The notes under the pieces are model-generated. The model saw only the letters and a program-made list of their open reading frames with translations. It made no database searches and had not been told where the DNA came from. A stretch of DNA of 64,000 nucleotides from Paracoccus litorisediminis. Its GTDB lineage: Bacteria; Pseudomonadota; Alphaproteobacteria; Rhodobacterales; Rhodobacteraceae. The position numbers and the translations under genes were made by a program. Below, one piece after another: positions 28,022-36,724 of this stretch (position 1 is the first letter of the stretch; each line of letters begins with the position of its first letter). The stretch is taken from assembly GCF_009711205.1 (NCBI RefSeq), contig NZ_WMIG01000001.1:806001-870000 (forward strand), in the 5' to 3' direction.

Positions 28022-29470
28022 TCAGCTGCGCCAGAAGCGCGGCAGGAACAGCACCAGCACAGTCATCAGCTCAAGACGACCGATATACATGCCCACCGTC
28101 ATCATCCATTTGGCGGCGGTGGGCAGTTGGTCGACCGCGCCATTCGGGCTAAGCTCGGGCCCCCACAGCACACCGACGTTTGCGATCGAGGTCCATGCCC
28201 CGGTCAGCGCGGTGCGCGGATGCAACCCGGTCATCGCCAGCCCCATGATCAGCAGGCCAAAGGTCAGCATGAACAGGGTAAAGAAGGTCATCACCGAATC
28301 GACCACGTCCCGGTCCAGCGGGCGGCCGTCGTAAAGCAGCGGATAGACCCGATGCGGCGATTGCATGCGCTTCAGCTGCGATTTCACCGCCTGAAACAGC
28401 ACCAGATAGCGGAATACCTTGACCGAGCAGGCGGTCGAGCCGGTGCAGCCGCCGATCAGCCCGATCACCACCAGAACGGCAAAGGGGAAATGCCCCCATT
28501 GCGTGACATCGGTCGAGGCAAGCCCGGTGCCCGAGAAGGTCGAGACCACGTTGAACACGGTCTCGCGGATGATCGCCTCGGGGTGCTTGGCCTCCAGCCA
28601 GAGCAGGCGATAGATGACGATCGCGGCGATGGCATAGAAGGTCCAGCGCAGATAGGCCCGGATCTGGACATCCTGCCACAGCGGCTGGGCCGAGCCCCGC
28701 ACCAGTTGCACCATGCGGATGAACGGGATCGAGGCGAGGATCATGAACACCGCCGCCGCATATTCCAGCGGCCCGACATAGGGCCCGAAACTGGCGTCGT
28801 AATTCGAAAAACCGCCAGTCGAGCAGGTCGACATGGCCATCACCACCGCATCGAACCCGTTCATGCCCAGCAGGATATAGACGATGGCGCAGATCGCGGT
28901 CAGGGCGATGTAAACCCAGGTCATCTCGCGCGCGATGTCAAAGGCGCGGGGCAGGATCTTGCCCAGCGTGTCGAAACCCTCAGATTTGAAGAACTGCATC
29001 CCGCCGACCTTCATCACCGGCAGAAAGATCATCGCGACGACGATGATCCCCAGTCCCCCCGACCAGTTCAGGAAGCCGCGCCACAGGTTGATGCCCTTGG
29101 GCAGGTTGTCGAGATCGGGAAATGCGGTGGCGCCGGTCGTGGTCAGGCCCGACATCGCCTCGAAATAGGCGTCGGTGAAGCTGGCATGGGGCTCGCCCAC
29201 CATGAAGGGCACCGCCCCGGCCGCAGGCAGCACCGCCCAGATCGAGGCGGTCAGCAGAAACGCCTGTTCCAGCGTCATCGCCGGGTTCTTGTCATGGGTG
29301 GCCAGCGTGATCAGCCCGCCCGCCAGCATGGTCAGGATCGCGGCCTCAAGGAAGGATTTCCAATGCGGGTCGCCCGCCCAGTAATCGACGCACATCGGCA
29401 GCACCATCGCCGCCCCCAGCGTGATGACCAGTTTGCCGATGGTATTGGCGACGGGGCGAATGTCGATCAT
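28022..29470 (-). CDS. trkH: TrkH family potassium uptake protein
   Basis: A 482-residue Trk/Ktr channel subunit for K+ uptake, working with the NAD-binding regulator TrkA (not in this window). The four pore loops are visible: GLTTTGATAF, STCSTGGFSNYD, STFSGTGLAS and, in the fourth, SIANVGVLWG, each carrying the selectivity-filter glycine. About ten to twelve membrane helices are present. The start at 29470 gives MIDIRPVAN after CAGG; an upstream extension to 29530 is unlikely. It converges with the SPOR-like gene, stop to stop, with 3 nt between. Confidence 0.95.
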   Translation of the reverse strand: MIDIRPVANTIGKLVITLGAAMVLPMCVDYWAGDPHWKSFLEAAILTMLAGGLITLATHDKNPAMTLEQAFLLTASIWAVLPAAGAVPFMVGEPHASFTDAYFEAMSGLTTTGATAFPDLDNLPKGINLWRGFLNWSGGLGIIVVAMIFLPVMKVGGMQFFKSEGFDTLGKILPRAFDIAREMTWVYIALTAICAIVYILLGMNGFDAVVMAMSTCSTGGFSNYDASFGPYVGPLEYAAAVFMILASIPFIRMVQLVRGSAQPLWQDVQIRAYLRWTFYAIAAIVIYRLLWLEAKHPEAIIRETVFNVVSTFSGTGLASTDVTQWGHFPFAVLVVIGLIGGCTGSTACSVKVFRYLVLFQAVKSQLKRMQSPHRVYPLLYDGRPLDRDVVDSVMTFFTLFMLTFGLLIMGLAMTGLHPRTALTGAWTSIANVGVLWGPELSPNGAVDQLPTAAKWMMTVGMYIGRLELMTVLVLFLPRFWRS

Positions 29471-29534
29471 GCGAACCTGCTTGCCGCGCGCATCCTGCTG
29501 CGTCAAGCATCTGCATCGCCGCGCGTTCAAGTGC

Positions 29535-29563
29535 TTGCAAGCCCTTTCGCGCTTGCCTATAGA
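29535..29563 (+). promoter_or_regulatory. Sigma70-type promoter of tRNA-Gly
   Basis: TTGCAA at 29535-29540, a 17-nt spacer and TATAGA at 29558-29563, close to the housekeeping consensus and 10 nt upstream of the tRNA gene. It diverges from trkH. Confidence 0.8.
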
Positions 29564-29573
29564 AAGTGGCGAT

Positions 29574-29647
29574 GCGGGTGTAGCTCAATGGTAGAGCAGC
29601 AGCCTTCCAAGCTGAATACGTGGGTTCGATTCCCATCACCCGCTCCA
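29574..29647 (+). tRNA. tRNA-Gly (anticodon TCC)
   Basis: A 74-nt tRNA. The acceptor GCGGGTG pairs with CACCCGC, the D-arm is GCTC...GAGC, the anticodon loop is CTTCCAA (TCC, reading GGA), and the T-arm is TGGG-TTCGATT-CCCA. The discriminator is T and CCA is encoded in the DNA. One mismatch (G-A) closes the anticodon stem. It is a lone gene close to its promoter. Confidence 0.97.
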
Positions 29648-29948
29648 TCATTCCTTCCGACGAAACGGCTGGCCCTCAGGGTCGCAGAACAATTGCCGCG
29701 ATGGCGATCAACGCGCCTATTGTCACCGGCACAAGCCATACGAGCATCCGGTTCCGTTGCGTCTGGGACCGGATATTGAGCGTCTCGGCCTGAGGCCGAT
29801 GTGCTTCGGCCTAATCACGCAGAAATTGCGCGTGCTTCATCTGATCTTCGGTCGGCGGGACCAAGCGGTCTTCGATGTGCCTCCCCAAGTGTCCCGCGCG
29901 GATTAGGCGGGACGCCTGCACCTTATCCGGGCAGCCCTGAAGATCGGG
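29648..29948. other. Intergenic region between tRNA-Gly and btuD
   Basis: 301 nt without a gene I can support. On the minus strand a frame runs on from the btuD TAA through a segment containing HIEDRLVPPTEDQMKHAQF, an amber codon at about 29812-29814, then a stretch ending in a short hydrophobic helix (MLVWLVPVTIGALIAIAAIV). It could be a tiny membrane-protein ORF (ATG about 29748, downstream end about 29674) or chance. No terminator was seen for btuD. Confidence 0.35.
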
Positions 29949-30704
29949 TTAATGCGGCTCGGTCACATCCTGCACCTGAAACGACAGGCCGTCAGCGGTC
30001 TGGGTCATCTGCGCGGTGATGCCAAAGCATTGGGCAAGGTTGCGGGCACTCAGCACCTTGGAGGGCGCGCCGTCCGCGACGATCCGACCCTGCTCCAGCA
30101 GCACCAGCCGCGTGCAATGGCGCGCCGCCAGCCCAAGATCGTGCAGCGAAGCGACCACGCCCTTGCCGTCCTTGGCCAAGGCCGCGAACAGCCGCATCAC
30201 CCGGATTTGCGCCGCGGGGTCCAGACCCGAGATCGGTTCATCGGCCAGCAGTAACGATGTCTCTTGCGCCAAGGCGCGGGCGATCAGGGCGCGGGCCTGC
30301 TCGCCTCCGGACAGTCCGGTGGCAGGGCGATGGCGCAGCGCCCCCAGATCCAGCGCCGCGATGGCGCGTTCGGTTGCGGCAAGATCCGCCGCGCCTGCCG
30401 CATCGGGATGGGCGATCCGCCCCAGCGCCACCAGTGATTCGACCGACATCGGCCATGCGATCTCGCGCCCCTGCGGCATGAAGGCCGCCATGCGGGCGCG
30501 CTCATGCGCGGGCATATCCGCCAGCGAGGACCAGCCGCCCGCCGGGATCAGCCCCTGTGCCGCGCGCAGCAGCGTGGTCTTGCCCGCGCCGTTCCGCCCC
30601 AGCAGACCCACGAACTCGCCAGCGCGGATGGTCAGGTCGATACCGTCCAGAACACGGCGGCGGCCCTGATCGCAGGTCAGGCCGGACAGGACCAGCAGCT
30701 TCAT
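29949..30704 (-). CDS. btuD: Cobalamin ABC transporter ATP-binding protein
   Basis: A 251-residue ABC ATPase of the iron-siderophore/B12 class. Walker A is LLGRNGAGKTTLL (about residues 34-46), the Q-loop is FMPQG, the signature is LSGGEQARALIARAL and Walker B is SLLLADEPISGLDP, with the H-loop in VVASLHDLGL. It powers the BtuC permease. The assignment to cobalamin comes from the riboswitch at the head of this operon; sequence alone would also allow a siderophore. It overlaps btuC by 4 nt. Confidence 0.9.
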   Translation of the reverse strand: MKLLVLSGLTCDQGRRRVLDGIDLTIRAGEFVGLLGRNGAGKTTLLRAAQGLIPAGGWSSLADMPAHERARMAAFMPQGREIAWPMSVESLVALGRIAHPDAAGAADLAATERAIAALDLGALRHRPATGLSGGEQARALIARALAQETSLLLADEPISGLDPAAQIRVMRLFAALAKDGKGVVASLHDLGLAARHCTRLVLLEQGRIVADGAPSKVLSARNLAQCFGITAQMTQTADGLSFQVQDVTEPH

Positions 30705-31702
30705 GCGCCGCTCCTTCGTGTCTTCAGGATCAGATGCAGGAAGAACGGCGCGCCGATCAGCGCGGTCAGCACCCCCAGCTTCAGATCGCGCGTCGGTGCC
30801 ACCACCCGCACCGCGATATCGGCGGCCAACACCATCGCCGCCCCGCCAAGGGCCGAGGCCGGGATCAAAGCCGAGGGCCGCGCCCCGACCGCGCGGCGCA
30901 GGATATGGGGCACGACCAGCCCGACAAAGCCGATCGCCCCCGCAACCGCCGTCGCCCCGCCGATCAGCGCGGCGGTCCCGGTAACCAGCACCAGTCGCAA
31001 CTGTCGCAGGTCGATGCCACTGGCGGCAGCCGCATCCTCGCCCAGGGTCAGCGCATCCAGTCCCCGCCCAGTGGTCAGCAGCAGACCCGCACCCACAACC
31101 ATGAACGGCAGCGCGATCCAGACATGCAGCATCGAGCGGTCGGCCAGCGAACCAAGCATCCAGAAGATGATCTCATTGGCGGCAAAGGGGTTGGGCGAAA
31201 GGTTCAGGACCAGCGAGGTCGCCGCCCCCGCTAGGGCCGAAATCGCAATGCCCGACAGGATCAGCGCCAACGCCCCACCCTGCGGTCCGGCCAGCGCCAG
31301 AACCAGCATGACCGAAACCAGCGCCCCGGCCAGCGCGGCCAGCGGCAGGCCCAAGGGGAATGCCGCCGCAATCCCGGTCTGGATCGCCAGCACCGCCCCC
31401 AGCGCTGCCGAGGCGCTGGTCCCGATCAGCCCCGGCTCGGCCAAGGGGTTGCGCAGGAAACCCTGCATGACCGCGCCCGACATTCCCAACGCCGCGCCGA
31501 CCAGCGCCCCCAGCAGCGCGCGCGGCAGGCGCAATTCGCGCATCACCAGCTGCAGCATCTCGGGGCCGTGGCCAAAGAGCGCGGCAAGGCTTTGCCCGAT
31601 GCCCAGCCGGGCCGGGCCGATCAGCAACGAGGCAAGGCCCAGCCCCAGCACCAGCAGGACCAATCCCGCGAACAGGAAGGCAAGGCGCGGCTGGCGGGTC
31701 AT
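30701..31702 (-). CDS. btuC: Cobalamin ABC transporter permease (FecCD family)
   Basis: A 333-residue inner-membrane permease with about nine or ten helices. The family's core motifs are RLPRALLGALVGAALGMSGAVMQGFLRNPLAEPGLIG near residue 60-95, and GFVGLVVPHILRRAVG in the coupling-helix area that contacts BtuD. It forms a dimer with two BtuD subunits and takes cobalamin from BtuF. Its start overlaps the btuF stop by 4 nt, and its stop overlaps the btuD start. Confidence 0.92.
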   Translation of the reverse strand: MTRQPRLAFLFAGLVLLVLGLGLASLLIGPARLGIGQSLAALFGHGPEMLQLVMRELRLPRALLGALVGAALGMSGAVMQGFLRNPLAEPGLIGTSASAALGAVLAIQTGIAAAFPLGLPLAALAGALVSVMLVLALAGPQGGALALILSGIAISALAGAATSLVLNLSPNPFAANEIIFWMLGSLADRSMLHVWIALPFMVVGAGLLLTTGRGLDALTLGEDAAAASGIDLRQLRLVLVTGTAALIGGATAVAGAIGFVGLVVPHILRRAVGARPSALIPASALGGAAMVLAADIAVRVVAPTRDLKLGVLTALIGAPFFLHLILKTRRSGA

Positions 31703-32541
31703 GGTCCGAATGCTCCGTTCGGGGCGGCGTGACGCAAGGCCCGGATGGCGTCCAGCGCGGCAGGCGTGCCGCAGGACCAGTTGTGATCCTCGATGACGGC
31801 ATGGGGCTGGCGGGCGACCAGCGCATGCAGGGCGGGATGGTCCAGCAATTCCTCGGCGCGGGCATGGCCGGGATTGCGCGCGCCCAGCACCAGCAGGTCG
31901 GGAGCGGCGATGACCAGTTGCTCCAGCAGGATGTTCCCGCCTTCGGAAATTCCGAAATCGCCGGCGATATTGCGATAGCCCGCCGCCTGCAGAATTGCGC
32001 CCGACAGGCTGTCCGGCCCGGCGACATAGCCGTTGGCGGCATAGATCGCCGCGCTGGGGGCCGGGGTTTCAAGCGGTCCCAGCGCGGCCAGCCCCTTATC
32101 GAAGCGGGCAATGGTGGCAGCGGCCTCGGCCTCACGCCCCAGAACCCGGCCCATGCGGCGCAGGTTGTCGCGAATGTCCTGCAATTTGGTTTCCGGCGGG
32201 AACAATTCGATCGGGACGTTCAGCCGCGACAGCAGCCGCAAGGTGTCGGGCGGCGTGAAGGTCCCGGCAAGGACCAGATCGGGCTGCAGCAGAAACACTT
32301 CCTCGGCGCTGCCGCGATTGGCCGGGACATGCGCCGCCTCAGTCACCATGGCCGAACTGGCCGGGTCATGCGCCAGATATGAGACCGAGACCAGTTGCCC
32401 CGGCGCCGCAAGCTGCAGCGCCAACTGGTCCGTGCACAGGTTGATCGAGACCACCCGGCGCGGCGGATCGGCGAAAGCCGCCGCCGCAACCATTGTCAGG
32501 CCGCCCGCAAGGCAGGCGACCATCAGGCGCAAGGCTACCAT
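31699..32541 (-). CDS. btuF: Periplasmic cobalamin-binding protein
   Basis: A 280-residue class III substrate-binding protein. A signal peptide (to about residue 25, AAFADPP) is followed by RRVVSINLCTDQLALQLA, the standard start of BtuF/FhuD-type proteins, and by QPDLVLAG and DLLVLGARNPGHA in the two lobes joined by a long helix. It hands cobalamin to BtuC. The start overlaps the end of btuB by 7 nt, so translation is probably coupled. A second Met at residue 8 is another possible start. Confidence 0.9.
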   Translation of the reverse strand: MVALRLMVACLAGGLTMVAAAAFADPPRRVVSINLCTDQLALQLAAPGQLVSVSYLAHDPASSAMVTEAAHVPANRGSAEEVFLLQPDLVLAGTFTPPDTLRLLSRLNVPIELFPPETKLQDIRDNLRRMGRVLGREAEAAATIARFDKGLAALGPLETPAPSAAIYAANGYVAGPDSLSGAILQAAGYRNIAGDFGISEGGNILLEQLVIAAPDLLVLGARNPGHARAEELLDHPALHALVARQPHAVIEDHNWSCGTPAALDAIRALRHAAPNGAFGP

Positions 32542-34415
32542 TTCGCCTCAAGCCCGGCATAGACCGTGCGATCCTGCGAGGCATAACCCCAGACGTCGGA
32601 ATATTCCTCGTCGAACAGGTTCACCACGCGGGCGGTGGCGCGGACATTCTCGGTCAGGTCATAGCCTCCCGACAGGTTGACGGTGGTATAGTCCGACAGT
32701 TCCGCGGTTTCATACATCCCCCAGAACTGGGTGTCGTAATTGCCCGCGACATGGCGCAGATCGGCGGTGACCCAGCCACGCCCCTCGAACAGGGCCAGCG
32801 TCGCCGACAGGCCAAGCTCGTGGCGCGGGCGGCGGATCTCGATCGAGCCGTCGGGGTTTTTGGCGTCCAGATAGGTGTAGTTCAGGCCCAGATCCAGGCT
32901 GTCGGTGGCCTTGACGCGCGCGGCGATCTCGACCCCTTCGCGCGGACTTTCGCCCTCTTGGTTCACATAGGTCGCGCGCCCATCCGGTGCCCCGCCAAAG
33001 ACATAGGTCACCTCATCCTCGATCCGCTCGCGGAACCAGGTCACGTCGATGGTGCCGCGGTCGTCGGGCAATTGCGCCTCGACGCCCAGATCGAAGCCGC
33101 GATTGGTTTCCGGCTTCAGATAGGGATTGCCGACAGTGAAGCTGTCATTCGAGTAAAGCTCGTAATAGGACGGGTTGACCAACCCGCGCCCGCCCGAGGC
33201 ATGCAGCCGGAACGGACGGTCGGGCACCTGCCATGACAGGCCAAGGTTCCAGCTGGTGAAATCCTCGAAAACCTTGTTGTCGTCGCGACGCAGCCCGGCC
33301 TGAATATCCAGACCGTTTTCCAGAAACGCGCGGTATTCCAGCGCAACCGAGGTCATCTCGCGCGTGAAATCCGGGGCCAGCGAGGATTCGTCCTTCTGCT
33401 TTTCCACCAGCAGGTTCAGCAGGTGGCTGGCATCCGCGACCGCCTGCCCGTCCAAGCCATAGCTGAGACGGTATTTCCATTTCTCGGTCTCGCCACGGGT
33501 TTCGGGCGCGCCGGTATCGCTGCTTTTGAACACGCTGTCCTGATATTCCAGCCGCTGGGTCAGGCGACCGTCCAGCATGGAATATTCGCCCCAGGCCGCG
33601 CCCTGGAACTCGTTGCGGTCGAAATACAGGCCGCTGTCATCGACGATGTAGCCGTCGGCATCGGTGGCCATGTAATCGGCGCGGTCATAATCGTATTTTT
33701 CCTTGGCCCGGCGCAGACTGCCGCCAAGGCGCAGATCGTCCGTCGCCTGATACCAGCCCGACAGGCCGATGGTCTTGCGGTTGATGCCATCCTTTTCGCC
33801 GCCATCGCCCGACTGGTCCCAGCCGTGATCGTCCCGCGCCGAGAGGTTCAGCGCGATCCCGCCGCGCTCGCCGTTGTTGCTGACATGGGCCGAGGCAGCG
33901 GCCCCGTTCCCGACTTCGACCTTGCCGCCGTAATGCAGCCCCGGCCCGCCCTTGTCGGTGATGATATTGATCACCCCGGCCGAGGCGTTCGAGCCGTAAT
34001 AGACCGATTGCGGGCCGCGCAGCACCTCGATGCGCTCGACATTGGCGGTTTCCAGCCCGCTCAGGATATATTCGTCAGCACCACCCGCGGCCTCGATCCC
34101 GTCGATCAGGATCAGGGTATGGTCGGCCTCGGACCCGCGGATGCGGACCTGCGTGTAGCTGGCACCGGTGCTGCTGACCGACACGCCGGGCATCGCACGC
34201 AGCGCGTCCTGCACGGTGACCAGCCCGCGTTCCTCGATCTCGGTGGCGGTGACGACGCTATAGGCGCGGCCATAGCCGTCGCTGGCCACAGGCAGGAAGC
34301 CTGCCGACAGGACCAGCGGGTCCAGGGTGACGGCAGGGGCGGTGTCCTGCGCCAGCGCGAAACCGGGCAGCGATGCTGCGACAAGGGCGAGATAAGAGCT
34401 TCGGTTGCGGATCAT
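32535..34415 (-). CDS. btuB: TonB-dependent cobalamin outer-membrane receptor
   Basis: A 626-residue outer-membrane receptor. After a signal peptide (ALVAASLPGFALAQD, ending near 22) the plug domain contains LDPLVLSAGFLP (TonB-box region), VQDALRAMPGVSVSSTGA and VRIRGSEADHTLILIDGIEA, then VERIEVLRGPQSVYYGSNA. The beta-barrel ends in YAGLEAKW with the C-terminal aromatic residue needed for barrel assembly. The family is shared with other TonB receptors, but similarity to BtuB and the cobalamin riboswitch just upstream make B12 the likely ligand. The start at 34415 (MIRNRSSY) is chosen over a longer frame that would enter the leader. Confidence 0.93.
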   Translation of the reverse strand: MIRNRSSYLALVAASLPGFALAQDTAPAVTLDPLVLSAGFLPVASDGYGRAYSVVTATEIEERGLVTVQDALRAMPGVSVSSTGASYTQVRIRGSEADHTLILIDGIEAAGGADEYILSGLETANVERIEVLRGPQSVYYGSNASAGVINIITDKGGPGLHYGGKVEVGNGAAASAHVSNNGERGGIALNLSARDDHGWDQSGDGGEKDGINRKTIGLSGWYQATDDLRLGGSLRRAKEKYDYDRADYMATDADGYIVDDSGLYFDRNEFQGAAWGEYSMLDGRLTQRLEYQDSVFKSSDTGAPETRGETEKWKYRLSYGLDGQAVADASHLLNLLVEKQKDESSLAPDFTREMTSVALEYRAFLENGLDIQAGLRRDDNKVFEDFTSWNLGLSWQVPDRPFRLHASGGRGLVNPSYYELYSNDSFTVGNPYLKPETNRGFDLGVEAQLPDDRGTIDVTWFRERIEDEVTYVFGGAPDGRATYVNQEGESPREGVEIAARVKATDSLDLGLNYTYLDAKNPDGSIEIRRPRHELGLSATLALFEGRGWVTADLRHVAGNYDTQFWGMYETAELSDYTTVNLSGGYDLTENVRATARVVNLFDEEYSDVWGYASQDRTVYAGLEAKW

Positions 34416-34559
34416 GTCCGGGGCCTTTCCTGCGCAGGCAAGCCTGCAAGTCTTGGGTAGGTTGCGGGATGGGCCGGTCATGGCGCCTCCGCAGATGGGT
34501 GAGGTTCACCGCTGCGGATGGCCGCTTCCCGGACGCGCCCCGCGCCGGAAATGGGTGAT

Positions 34560-34745
34560 GCCTCGGCAGGTCTCCTGGCTTGCGGGTCATCGCTTGGGCC
34601 GACCTTCCCGGAACCGGTGTTCCAGTGGCGCATATGGCCCTTGCTCGCCGCTTACAGTTGCGGGGGCAGCCGCGGATTTGCCCTTGCAGGCGCACCGCAT
34701 TCCCTTTTCATCCGGTGCAGGACCGGAACCGTGGCTGACTGCCTG
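34560..34745 (-). promoter_or_regulatory. Cobalamin riboswitch (AdoCbl/B12 element)
   Basis: Read on the minus strand, the element has all key parts: GGTTCCGG start (34723-34730), AAAAGGGAA, GGTGCGCC, AAATCCGCGGCTGCCCCCGC, the AACTGTAAGCGG core, CCACTGG, GGGAAGG, GATGACCCGCAAGCCAGGAG and the B12 box AAGCCAGGAGACCTGCC (34565-34581). It ends about 145 nt before btuB. When cobalamin is bound it should turn down btuBFCD. The exact ends and the expression platform were not defined. Confidence 0.95.
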
Positions 34746-34861
34746 TTCGCGCAGGACGGCGGGTCCTGTCAAGCGGACTGACGGGTCCTGCCCTTTCTTT
34801 CGCGGTGCTGTGGCCCTATATCCAGCGGGAAACCCGTCCGGCCCAGCATGAAAGGAAGCAG

Positions 34862-34945
34862 ATGTCCCGGAAAGCGACGAAACGCCTGTCCTTCTTTCTG
34901 TTGATGGGGCTGACGCTTTACGCGTCCTTCGTGGGCGCAGGCTGA
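34862..34945 (+). CDS. Possible 27-residue membrane peptide
   Basis: A short ORF starting ATG after AAGGAAGC encodes MSRKATKRLSFFLLMGLTLY and seven further residues ending GAG: a basic N-terminus plus one hydrophobic helix. Its stop is 9 nt before the XpaC-like gene, so it could be a small membrane protein or a leader for that gene. The ribosome site and position support it; length is too short to be sure. Confidence 0.5.
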   Translation: MSRKATKRLSFFLLMGLTLYASFVGAG

Positions 34946-34954
34946 GGGCGGATC

Positions 34955-35926
34955 ATGGCCAAACGTTTCGGAGGCCGCTTCTCGCCCCTTGGTCGGGGTC
35001 AGGATGCGCAAAATGCGGCGATGACCGGCACCCGTCCGGTGCCGCGCCCGGTTCATCACCCGCTGGAATCGCGCACGCGCTGGATCACCTTCATGGCGGT
35101 CCCCTTCCTGATCAGCGCCTTCTGGCAGGGGCCGTTCGGGCTGGTCATGCATCTGCTGGCCTTTGGCGGCGTGGCCGCGGGCATGTTCCTGACCCGCGAG
35201 GGCCTGCAGGCCGAGGCCGAATATGACGCCCGCCGCGTCGCCCGCCGCCCCGCCATTCCGCGCAAGCTGTTCGGCGGCATCCTGACCGGGCTTGGCCTTG
35301 CGCTTGGGTCCTATGTGCCGGGGGCCGAACTGGGCGCAGGCATCATCGGCGTCGCAGGCGCTGTGCTGCACTGGTTGTCCTTCGGCACCGATCCGATGCG
35401 CGACAAGGGCATGGAGGGCATCGACAGCTTCCAGCAGGACCGCGCCGCCCGCATTATCAGTGAGGGCGAGGCCCATCTGAAGGCCATGCAGGACGCCATC
35501 CTGCGCACCGGAGACCGCCGTCTGGAGGCCCGCGTCGGCATGTTCGCCGCCACCGCGCGCGAGCTGTTCGCCCGCATCGAGCAGGACCCCGGCGACATTG
35601 CCGCCACGCGCCGCTATCTGGGCGTCTATTTGCAGGGCGCGCGGGACGCGACGGTCAAGTTCTCGGACCTTTACGTGCAGACCCATGACGCCCGCGCCCG
35701 TCAGGATTATGAAACCCTGCTGAACGATCTGGAAAGCCAGTTCGCCGCCCAGACCCGCAAGCTGGTCGAGGGTGGCCGCACCGACTTGGACATCGAGATC
35801 GGCGTGCTGCGCGACCGTCTGGCGCGCGAAGGCATCCTGCGCCCCGCCGCCCCGCCCGAGCTGGAAACGCCGATGACCATGGATGATCTGCTGATCCCCC
35901 GCGAAAGCGAAAAGCAGCGCCGCTGA
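34955..35926 (+). CDS. XpaC-like (5-bromo-4-chloroindolyl phosphate hydrolysis) family protein
   Basis: A 323-residue protein with a basic N-terminus, hydrophobic segments at about 44-82 ([16 protein letters not shown] and on) and 105-145, and a helical C-terminal half (residues 150-300) likely to lie in the cytoplasm. The layout [24 protein letters not shown], then [22 protein letters not shown] fits the XpaC family, whose members in many bacteria lie next to TelA (tellurite resistance). No telA is here; truA overlaps its stop (TGATG). The enzymatic name is historic and the real function is unknown. Confidence 0.78.
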   Translation: MAKRFGGRFSPLGRGQDAQNAAMTGTRPVPRPVHHPLESRTRWITFMAVPFLISAFWQGPFGLVMHLLAFGGVAAGMFLTREGLQAEAEYDARRVARRPAIPRKLFGGILTGLGLALGSYVPGAELGAGIIGVAGAVLHWLSFGTDPMRDKGMEGIDSFQQDRAARIISEGEAHLKAMQDAILRTGDRRLEARVGMFAATARELFARIEQDPGDIAATRRYLGVYLQGARDATVKFSDLYVQTHDARARQDYETLLNDLESQFAAQTRKLVEGGRTDLDIEIGVLRDRLAREGILRPAAPPELETPMTMDDLLIPRESEKQRR

Positions 35927-36714
35927 TGCCTCGCTATGCCCTGTTGATCGAATATGACGGCACGCCCTTTGCCGGCTGGCAGGCGCAGGCCGACCAGCCC
36001 AGCGTGCAGGGTGCTATCGAAACCGCCTTGGCGCGGCTGGATGCCGGTTTCGCGGCGGGCGCCCGCATCGCCGCCGCCGGACGTACCGATGCCGGGGTGC
36101 ATGGAACCGGGCAGGTCGCCCATGCCGATCTGCAGCGCGACTGGGACCCGTTCCGCCTGTCCGAGGCGCTGAACTGGCACCTGAAGCCCGCCCCCGTCGC
36201 CATTCTGGCCGCCGTCCGCGTCGAGGATGATTTCCACGCCCGGTTTTCAGCCCATGAGCGGCGCTATGTCTTTCGCCTGACCTCGCGCCGCGCGCCCGTG
36301 ACCCATGACCGGGGCCGGGTCTGGCAGGTGCTGAACCCGCTGGACGCCGATGCCATGCGGCAGGGTGCGGCGCATCTGATCGGACTGCATGATTTCACCA
36401 CCTTCCGCTCGACCATGTGCCAGTCGAACAGCCCGGTGAAGACGCTGGACGAGATCCGCATCGAGGAGCATCAGATCCCGCAGGGCCGCGAATATCGCTT
36501 CTACCTGCGGGCCCGGTCCTTCCTGCACAATCAGGTCCGCTCGATCGTCGGCACGCTGGAACGCGTCGGCGCGGGATCATGGTCGCCCGACCGCGTGGCG
36601 GATGCACTGGCAGCACGTGACCGTGCGTCATGTGGGCCGGTCTGCCCGCCTCAGGGGCTGTATCTGTCGGGGGTGGGCTATCCGCAGGACCCGTTCGGGA
36701 TCGACCGCGCTTAA
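35926..36714 (+). CDS. truA: tRNA pseudouridine(38-40) synthase
   Basis: A 262-residue pseudouridine synthase that modifies positions 38-40 of the tRNA anticodon stem. It starts [21 protein letters not shown] (residues 1-21) and has catalytic Asp55 in [15 protein letters not shown]. The C-terminal half shows [19 protein letters not shown], the RNA-binding and dimer element. The length and motifs are standard. Its start codon overlaps the XpaC-like stop. Confidence 0.98.
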   Translation: MPRYALLIEYDGTPFAGWQAQADQPSVQGAIETALARLDAGFAAGARIAAAGRTDAGVHGTGQVAHADLQRDWDPFRLSEALNWHLKPAPVAILAAVRVEDDFHARFSAHERRYVFRLTSRRAPVTHDRGRVWQVLNPLDADAMRQGAAHLIGLHDFTTFRSTMCQSNSPVKTLDEIRIEEHQIPQGREYRFYLRARSFLHNQVRSIVGTLERVGAGSWSPDRVADALAARDRASCGPVCPPQGLYLSGVGYPQDPFGIDRA

Positions 36715-36724
36715 CCCCAGAGAA

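Noticed and set aside
29801..30019. A 72-codon plus-strand frame after tRNA-Gly
   Set aside because: No ribosome site, runs into btuD on the other strand, low-complexity Ser/Pro/Arg product.
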